In this document: positions 7,518 to 12,372 of the stretch, piece after piece
How positions within the stretch are numbered: position 1 is the first letter of the stretch
Layout: each line of letters starts with the position of its first letter
Origin: Prevotellaceae bacterium
GTDB lineage: Bacteria; Bacteroidota; Bacteroidia; Bacteroidales; UBA932
Direction: 5' to 3'
Length of the DNA: 15,572 bases
Assembly (NCBI GenBank): GCA_031268055.1
Contig: JAIRXY010000100.1
Coordinates: forward strand, 1 to 15,572
Notes under the pieces: model-generated
Databases searched by the model: none
Seen by the model: only the letters and a program-made list of their open reading frames with translations
Told to the model about the DNA's origin: nothing
Program-made: the position numbers and the translations under genes

Positions 7518-7609
7518 TAATTTAGAGAGAGAGAGCAAACCTTAAACTAAAGTTATCTATTTTACGCTACCGAAAAGTTGAGAACAGAAAGAAATTTTGA
7601 AATCTAAGC

Positions 7610-8164
7610 ATGAAGGAAGAAATAATTATAGCAGGATTTGGTGGGCAAGGCGTGCTGTCAATGGGGAAAATATTGGCCTACTCCGGCATTATGCAGAATC
7701 AGGAGGTGACGTGGATGCCCAGCTACGGCCCCGAAATGCGCGGCGGTACCGCTAACGTCACCGTCATCCTGAGCGACGACCGTATCAGCTCGCCCATTGT
7801 GCATGAGTTTGACACGGCGATTATCCTCAATCAGCAGTCGCTCGACAAGTTTGAATCAATGGTGAAGCGTGGCGGCCTGCTGCTCTACGACCCCAACGGC
7901 ATAACCGCACCGCCAACCCGCACTGATATTGCCGTATACAAGACGGCTGCTACCGCAGAGGCCGCAAAAATGGGCAACGCTAAAGTCTTCAACATGGTGG
8001 TGCTTGGCTCATTCCTAAAGGTAAAGCCTGTAGTAAAGCTGGAAAACGTGGTAAAGGGGCTGCAAAAATCTCTCCCCGAGCGCGCGCACAAGCTTATTCC
8101 GGTGAATGAGCAGGCGATACTGCGCGGAATGGAAATAGTTGAGCGCCTGATGCCGGAAAGCTGA
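7610..8164 (+). CDS. korC: 2-oxoacid:ferredoxin oxidoreductase gamma subunit
   Basis: The 184-residue protein is of the usual length for a stand-alone gamma subunit. It opens with IIIAGFGGQGVLSMGKILA (5-23), the glycine-rich signature of this family, and carries the equally typical PSYGPEMRGGTANV (37-50). A central IILNQQSLDKFESMVKRGG and the C-terminal NMVVLGSFLKV also fit. The gamma subunit completes the KOR/VOR core and probably takes part in coenzyme A binding and assembly, as known for the family. It is the last gene of the set; a stem-loop begins 14 bp after its stop. The 160-bp spacer before it is far longer than the other gaps in the operon and holds the CTCTGTG repeat. Confidence 0.93.
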   Translation: MKEEIIIAGFGGQGVLSMGKILAYSGIMQNQEVTWMPSYGPEMRGGTANVTVILSDDRISSPIVHEFDTAIILNQQSLDKFESMVKRGGLLLYDPNGITAPPTRTDIAVYKTAATAEAAKMGNAKVFNMVVLGSFLKVKPVVKLENVVKGLQKSLPERAHKLIPVNEQAILRGMEIVERLMPES

Positions 8165-8178
8165 CGAATAATATGTAA

Positions 8179-8237
8179 GGAATATCGGCAGCAATTTTTT
8201 TTTGTTGATGCGATATTCCATTATTTTTTTTATTTTT
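8179..8237 (+). terminator. Stem-loop plus T-rich tract ending the oxidoreductase operon
   Basis: GGAATATCG (8179-8187) is the exact inverse complement of CGATATTCC (8211-8219). The 23-base interval can extend the stem with a bulge and wobble pairs (CA/TG, then CAAT/GTTG), leaving a T-only loop. A T-rich run (about 8221-8237) follows. This looks like an intrinsic terminator for the genes upstream, although the stem is AU-rich. Confidence 0.6.
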
Positions 8238-8238
8238 G
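8205..8238 (+). promoter_or_regulatory. Putative promoter of the DUF5606 gene
   Basis: TATTTTTG (8231-8238) matches the -7 consensus TAnnTTTG and lies 15 bp before the start codon. A TTG (8205-8207) lies 23 bp upstream, at the long end of the spacing described for Bacteroidetes. The TTG sits inside the terminator hairpin and the -7 box in its T-tract, so the two signals overlap. Confidence 0.5.
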
Positions 8239-8253
8239 TAGAAAAAAATTTAT

Positions 8254-8820
8254 ATGGATTTAAAGGAAATCATGTCAATATCCGGCTATCCGGGTTTATT
8301 TAAGTTTGTATCGCAAGGGCGAAGCGGATTGATTGTGGAGTCGCTGGTTGATAAAAAGCGCACCAACATTCCGCCTACCGCCAAGGTTAGCAGCATGAAC
8401 GACATTGCAGTGTTCACCGATAGCGAAGACGTTCCGCTGCGCGTGGTGCTGCAATCCATCAAGGAAAAGAGCAACGGCGCCCCCGCCATTGACCCCAAGA
8501 CCCTCAAGGAGGAGGAGGTTAAGGAATATTTTGAGGAAATACTTCCGACGTACGATAAAAGCAGGGTATACTTTTCTGACATCAAGAAAATTATATCATG
8601 GTACAACCTGCTTCAAAAGAGTGATATGCTTGATTTTGAGGTGACGGAGGAGCAAGCGGAGGATGAAGCCGCCGAGAAGTTGCCTGCTACCGAAGCCGAA
8701 GCCAAAAAGCTGCCGGCAAAATCGGTAGCCGCTAAGCCTGCCGCCAAGCCGGTGCAGCACGTATCCTCAAGAGCCGCAGGGTCTGCCGGAAAAATCAACG
8801 CACCAAGGAAGGCGCAGTAG
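8254..8820 (+). CDS. DUF5606 domain-containing protein
   Basis: The first 130 residues match the Bacteroidetes DUF5606 pattern: LKEIMSISGYPGLFKFVSQG (3-22), then SGLIVESLVDKKRTNIP (24-40), the DIAVFTDSEDVPLRVVL segment (50-66), and a conserved EYFEEILPTYDKSRVYFSDIK region (91-111) ending in WYNLLQ. The start at 8254 fits the family N-terminus. After about residue 130 comes an acidic then Lys/Ala/Pro-rich tail, with KLPAT and KLPAK echoes, probably disordered; its length varies in such proteins. Function is unknown; the family is widespread in the phylum and cytoplasmic, since there is no signal peptide. It has its own promoter signal and faces a convergent RNA methyltransferase gene, so it is probably monocistronic. 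Confidence 0.88.
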   Translation: MDLKEIMSISGYPGLFKFVSQGRSGLIVESLVDKKRTNIPPTAKVSSMNDIAVFTDSEDVPLRVVLQSIKEKSNGAPAIDPKTLKEEEVKEYFEEILPTYDKSRVYFSDIKKIISWYNLLQKSDMLDFEVTEEQAEDEAAEKLPATEAEAKKLPAKSVAAKPAAKPVQHVSSRAAGSAGKINAPRKAQ

Positions 8821-8825
8821 ATTTT

Positions 8826-8854
8826 AATTACGAATTACGAATTAGGAAATTACG
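8826..8854. repeat. Heptamer repeat AATTACG (four units, one variant)
   Basis: AATTACG occurs at 8826-8832 and 8833-8839, AATTAGG at 8840-8846, then after one extra base AATTACG at 8848-8854. It starts 5 bp after the DUF5606 stop codon. A 10-bp perfect palindrome, GCGAGCTCGC, follows at 8866-8875. No gene is supported in 8821-9034. Confidence 0.75.
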
Positions 8855-8893
8855 AGTTGAGCGAAGCGAGCTCGCAAATGCCTAAAATATAAG

Positions 8894-8943
8894 TTTCTAC
8901 CCACATTCACCGTATCTTATGGGACGGTGGATGTGGGTAGAAA
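8894..8943. terminator. 20-bp-arm hairpin between convergent genes, possible bidirectional terminator
   Basis: Left arm 8894-8913 and right arm 8924-8943 are complementary at 19 of 20 positions, with the one mismatch a G-U in RNA, around a 10-base loop (ATCTTATGGG). One more G-U and one A-T pair can extend it. It lies between the + strand DUF5606 gene and the - strand methyltransferase gene. There is no clear T-run on either side, so an unusual terminator or a small mobile palindromic element are both possible. Confidence 0.55.
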
Positions 8944-9011
8944 TTGTAGGTATCCCTCTCCCGCAAAAATCCCACAGGATAGGTGTGCAAAACCCATAAA
9001 GATTTTCAAAC

Positions 9012-9032
9012 CAAAAAAAGTTTATTTTTTTG
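9012..9032. repeat. A-tract/T-tract inverted repeat just 3' of the methyltransferase gene
   Basis: CAAAAAAA (9012-9019) and TTTTTTTG (9025-9032) are exact inverse complements around GTTTA. It begins 2 bp beyond the stop codon of the - strand methyltransferase gene, so on that strand it could give an A/U hairpin that helps termination. The stem is weak. Confidence 0.4.
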
Positions 9033-9034
9033 TC

Positions 9035-9556
9035 TTACCTGCACAGCTCCCATAGCGCTACCCCTATGCTCACCGACACGTTGAGCGAGTGCTTTGTGCC
9101 ATACTGCGGTATTTCAAGGCAGCTGTTGCACGCGTCTACTACCTCCTGCGCAACGCCGCGCACCTCGTTTCCGAAGATAAGAGCGCAAGGCCGGTTGGGG
9201 GTAAGCGAAAAACGGTTGAGCATAACGCTGGCTTCGGTTTGCTCCACAGCTACCAGCTCGTAGCCTTCGGCGCGCAGCTGCTCTACCGCCTGCATGGTAC
9301 TTTTGAAGTGCCGCCACGCAACGGCGTCTTCGGCTCCCAGCGCCGATTTGTGGATTTCTGCATCGGGTGGCGTGGCGCAAATACCGCAAAGCACAACCTC
9401 GCGGACGGAGAATGCGTCGGCTGTGCGAAAAGCCGCGCCAATGTTATGCCGGCTTCGCACGTTGTCGAGCACCAGCGCTATGGGCCGCTTCTCCTGCCGC
9501 TTAAACTCCGCAATGCTTACGCGGCCTAACTCTTCGTTGAGTAGCTTACGTGGCAT
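9035..9556 (-). CDS. TrmH/SpoU-family RNA 2'-O-methyltransferase
   Basis: The 173-residue protein has the three SPOUT-class motifs in order. Motif 1 is LDNVRSRHNIGAAFRTADAF (30-49) with N38 and catalytic-type R44. Motif 2 is ALIFGNEVRGV (125-135). Motif 3, in the knot that binds S-adenosylmethionine, is the IPQYGTKHSLNVSVSIGVAL segment (149-168). These enzymes methylate the 2'-O of ribose in tRNA or rRNA. The target nucleoside cannot be deduced. It lacks the extra N-terminal RNA-binding domain of RlmB-type enzymes and is of the short TrmH/TrmL-like size. It starts 9 bp after the end of the DUF4831 gene on the same strand, so they are probably co-transcribed. ATG start. Confidence 0.92.
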   Translation of the reverse strand: MPRKLLNEELGRVSIAEFKRQEKRPIALVLDNVRSRHNIGAAFRTADAFSVREVVLCGICATPPDAEIHKSALGAEDAVAWRHFKSTMQAVEQLRAEGYELVAVEQTEASVMLNRFSLTPNRPCALIFGNEVRGVAQEVVDACNSCLEIPQYGTKHSLNVSVSIGVALWELCR

Positions 9557-9565
9557 GGGCTTTAC

Positions 9566-10708
9566 TTATCTCTCCAAAAAATGCTCCATACGCAGGCTCA
9601 CCATTTTTCCGTTCTGGTATATCCAGAAGCGTCCGCGCTGTAGCTCTTCTTTTCCGTCGAGCAGGCGTACCTGCGCTACGTCGGGCAGGCGCACCCTAAA
9701 CCCGCTGTTGTCTACCTCGGCAGGCTGCACGTCGACCGCCGCATACTTATTTTCGGGGTGCAGCTCCAGCGTTATTGCTCGTCCCTGACCGTCCACATCC
9801 TGCACGCCCTGCTCGGACGAGAACTTAAAAACAGCGTAGCTCTCCTGCGCCGGCGTTGGCGCAACGTTGTAGCTGTACGTAGCCCGCTGCGTCACCGTTT
9901 TGCCTACAAATAACGACAGGTACTCGCTTTCCATTCGATTTATTTCGGCCAAAGCCACCTTAAGCCCATCATTGCTGGAGAACGCAACATCTACCTCTCC
10001 GGTAACCAGCTCGTACTTGCGCTTGCGAAGGCTAAAAATAAGCTGCGCAACCTCCGAAGCGCGCTCCTCCTGCGTTTTTGCATGCTGCGAAATGCTTACA
10101 GGCGCCTCAATCTCTGCTACGCTACTATCCTCGTCCCCTGCGGAATCAGCAGCATTTTTTTTCGACTTTGATTTTGACCTTACCGCGCGAAACATTGCGT
10201 CAACGGCCATGCTGGTGAATAGCTGCCTACCTGTCTCGCTAAAATCGCTGACGCTGCTGCCTGCCCCAGCCTGCCCAAAGCTTTCGGGTAGCAGCATTAG
10301 CCCGTCTTTTGTCATTTTCAAAAAGCTGAAGCTCGCGCTACCCACAGGCTGCACCATGTAGAAGTGCTGCGCGTCGGCCTCAACGTAAGAATCAAGCGTT
10401 GCGCCGGTGAGGTAGTAGCGGGTGTTGCTCGTCTTTTGCACTCCCGCTATGCCCAAATATTTTTCGGCGTAGGAGGCGTAGGGGCCTGCGCTAAAAATGC
10501 GGCGTTCTACCTCCACCTTCAGGCACAGCACGGTGCGCGGAAGCGCGTAGACAAAGCAGCCCGAATCTACCTGCTGCACCCTGCTCATATTTTGTACCCT
10601 TACGGCTACCTTTGGCGAGTCATCTTCGCCGTTTTTTTTCTTACGCTGTGCTGCTGCCGGTGGGCAAATAACAGCCAGCGCCAAAACCATAGCTAAATAT
10701 TTATTCAT
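9566..10708 (-). CDS. DUF4831 family secreted protein
   Basis: I choose the ATG at 10708 (380 residues). An in-frame TTG at 10726 would add MFFLNF, but it lies right next to a -7 promoter match and would spoil a good signal peptide. From the ATG, MNKYLAMVLALAVICPPAAA is a Sec signal peptide, probably cleaved before Q21; the cysteine in it lacks a proper lipobox. The mature N-terminus is basic (RKKK). Family-typical segments follow: FVYALPRTVLCLKVEVE, the conserved SAGPYASYAEKYLGI, and a Ser/Lys-rich linker (SKSKSKKN) before the second half. DUF4831 is found in Bacteroidetes and has no known function; a periplasmic or outer-membrane-associated role is likely from the signal peptide. It lies between nnr and the methyltransferase gene. 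Confidence 0.82.
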   Translation of the reverse strand: MNKYLAMVLALAVICPPAAAQRKKKNGEDDSPKVAVRVQNMSRVQQVDSGCFVYALPRTVLCLKVEVERRIFSAGPYASYAEKYLGIAGVQKTSNTRYYLTGATLDSYVEADAQHFYMVQPVGSASFSFLKMTKDGLMLLPESFGQAGAGSSVSDFSETGRQLFTSMAVDAMFRAVRSKSKSKKNAADSAGDEDSSVAEIEAPVSISQHAKTQEERASEVAQLIFSLRKRKYELVTGEVDVAFSSNDGLKVALAEINRMESEYLSLFVGKTVTQRATYSYNVAPTPAQESYAVFKFSSEQGVQDVDGQGRAITLELHPENKYAAVDVQPAEVDNSGFRVRLPDVAQVRLLDGKEELQRGRFWIYQNGKMVSLRMEHFLER

Positions 10709-10730
10709 AAAATTCAAAAAAAACAAGTTG

Positions 10731-10738
10731 CAAATTTA
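10731..10738 (-). promoter_or_regulatory. Putative -7 element for the DUF4831 gene, overlapping the nnr stop
   Basis: Read on the minus strand, TAAATTTG (10738 to 10731) matches TAnnTTTG and ends 22 bp before the chosen ATG at 10708. It overlaps the stop codon of nnr at 10736. No -33 box is clear. It may give the DUF4831 and methyltransferase genes expression independent of nnr. Confidence 0.4.
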
Positions 10739-12244
10739 TAATTCATATAATCGCTGTATAATATCCGTTGCTGTTATGAAGCTTTGCGATGTGCTTGTAG
10801 CTGCCGCGTCGCCTGCCGCGCCGTGCATGTACACGCCGAGCACGGCTGCCTGCTCCGGCGCATAGCCCTGCCCCAGCAAGGCTAAGATTACGCCGGTAAG
10901 TACATCTCCGCTACCGGCGGTGGCCATGCCTGCGTTGCCCGACGAGTTGAAGCTGACATCGCCATTGGGCAGGGCAACAGCTGTGTGCGCTCCCTTGAGC
11001 GCCACTACCAAGCGGCGCGCTTGCGCCAGCTGCTGCAACCGAGCGAGCCGTTCTTCGTCGTTTTCGCATTTCCCCACCAGCCGCTCAAGCTCCTTAACGT
11101 GCGGCGTGAGGATGGTGTTTGGAGGTAGCAGGTCAAGCAGGCGCTTATCGTCGGCAATAATGTTGAGCGCGTCGGCATCGAGCGTCAGGGGGATAGTCGA
11201 GGCTGCCTGTAGCAACGCCTCCAGCGCCTTTGCGGTACGCGGGCTGCGACCTAAGCCGCACCCTACGGCAAGCGCGCTGTAGCTGCTTGCGATTATGCTC
11301 CTGCTGCTCGTAAAGCAGCGCTCGTCCTCGTCTATGCTCAGCACCACCTCCGGCGCTGCAACCTGCATGATATCAACGCCACACTTGGGCACGTGCGCCG
11401 TGAGCAGACCTACACCGGCGTGATAGCACGCGCGCGCAGCCAGCACAGCAGCGCCTATCATGCCTTGCGCACCCGCCACAAGCAGGCAGCGGCCGTAGCT
11501 GCCCTTGTGCGAAAATTTTTTGCGAGGCTTCACCAGCTCCTGCGCCTCGGCCTGCGTAAAGTAGCGGTACGGCGAGGCTACCTTGTCGATGGCGTCGGGG
11601 TGTAGCCCGATGTTGAGCACGTGCAGCTCGCCGGCATGCTCGCCGGAGGCAGGAAGCATCATGGAGAGCTTGGGCGCATTGAGCGTAAAGGTGTAGTTTG
11701 CCTGCACCACCGCTGCTGCTGCTCCGTCGGCAGACAAGCTGCTGTCGGCGCTCATGCCCGATGGAATATCCACCGCCAGCACGCGGCAGCCGCTACTGTT
11801 GATGTGCTGCACCAGCCGACGCTCGTAGCCTGCCAGCGGGCGGCTTAAGCCTGTGCCCAGCAGCGCATCCACCACCAGCTCGTTGGCCGCAAGCGTCGGC
11901 ATGTTGTCTGCACTCACCCGCTCGCACGCCACCGGCGAGGCCTGCTTTACCTTTTCGTAAAAATACATCGCCTCGGCGCATAGCTCCTCCGGCGGATAGC
12001 ACAGCAGCACGCGTAGACGGTACGCCACATTTGCCGCAAGCGAGAGCGCAAGCGCAAGCCCATCGGCGCCGTTTTTTCCTTTACCACAGATAATAGCCAC
12101 GCGCCGATGCTGCGGTAGCCGCTGCCCCAGCGCGCAAGATAGCGCCTCTCCCACTCGGCCTACCAGCGCCTCCGGCGAGATAGGCTCGTGAGCTATCGTA
12201 TACTCATCAACAAATTGAATATCATTTGATTTAAGTATTTTCAT
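10736..12244 (-). CDS. nnr: Bifunctional NAD(P)H-hydrate epimerase/dehydratase
   Basis: The 502-residue protein joins two repair activities for hydrated NAD(P)H. The N-terminal NnrE (YjeF-N) epimerase domain (about 1-220) shows CGKGKNGADG (53-62), VVDALLGTG (124-132) and VDIPSGMSADS (158-168). The C-terminal NnrD dehydratase domain (about 225-502), a ribokinase-like fold, shows KGSYGRCLLVAGAQGMIGAA (247-266), LDADALNI (355-362), TPHVKELERL (380-389), KGAHTAV (417-423) and NAGMATAGSGDVLTG (437-451) with D447. The dehydratase uses ADP or ATP to restore the cofactor; the epimerase interconverts the R and S forms. Two motifs differ from the consensus I know (NNGGDG is KNGADG here; PHP is PHV). 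The dehydratase half otherwise looks intact. It diverges from the peptide transporter gene. Confidence 0.95.
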   Translation of the reverse strand: MKILKSNDIQFVDEYTIAHEPISPEALVGRVGEALSCALGQRLPQHRRVAIICGKGKNGADGLALALSLAANVAYRLRVLLCYPPEELCAEAMYFYEKVKQASPVACERVSADNMPTLAANELVVDALLGTGLSRPLAGYERRLVQHINSSGCRVLAVDIPSGMSADSSLSADGAAAAVVQANYTFTLNAPKLSMMLPASGEHAGELHVLNIGLHPDAIDKVASPYRYFTQAEAQELVKPRKKFSHKGSYGRCLLVAGAQGMIGAAVLAARACYHAGVGLLTAHVPKCGVDIMQVAAPEVVLSIDEDERCFTSSRSIIASSYSALAVGCGLGRSPRTAKALEALLQAASTIPLTLDADALNIIADDKRLLDLLPPNTILTPHVKELERLVGKCENDEERLARLQQLAQARRLVVALKGAHTAVALPNGDVSFNSSGNAGMATAGSGDVLTGVILALLGQGYAPEQAAVLGVYMHGAAGDAAATSTSQSFITATDIIQRLYEL

Positions 12245-12263
12245 AACAAAATTATTAACCCAT

Positions 12264-12296
12264 TTGCGCTCGGTTAACTCATTTTTTTTACCTTTG
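12264..12296 (+). promoter_or_regulatory. Putative promoter of the peptide transporter gene
   Basis: TTG (12264-12266, within TTTG) and TACCTTTG (12289-12296, a full match to TAnnTTTG) are separated by 22 bp, within the spacing described for Bacteroidetes promoters. The implied start site leaves a leader of roughly 70 bases before the ATG at 12373. Confidence 0.65.
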
Positions 12297-12305
12297 CAAA
12301 GGTAA
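12288..12305. promoter_or_regulatory. 18-bp perfect palindrome with a -7 box on each strand
   Basis: TTACCTTTGCAAAGGTAA is identical to its reverse complement. It holds TACCTTTG on the + strand (12289-12296) and again on the - strand (12304-12297), so it could serve both the transporter and nnr. A TTG at suitable spacing is visible only for the + strand. It could instead, or also, be an operator for a dimeric regulator. Confidence 0.6.
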
Positions 12306-12372
12306 TAAATAAATAATTATTGATTCGCTTAGCTGCATCCTATTTCAAAAATCATCAAAACAAAAAAAATCT

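Noticed and set aside
7480..7535. CRISPR array
   Set aside because: Units are 7 bases with 3-4 base spacers and there are no cas genes; this is a short-period repeat.
10709..10726. TTG start at 10726 for the DUF4831 gene
   Set aside because: The ATG at 10708 gives a standard signal peptide and the TTG lies in the T-rich leader close to the expected transcription start.
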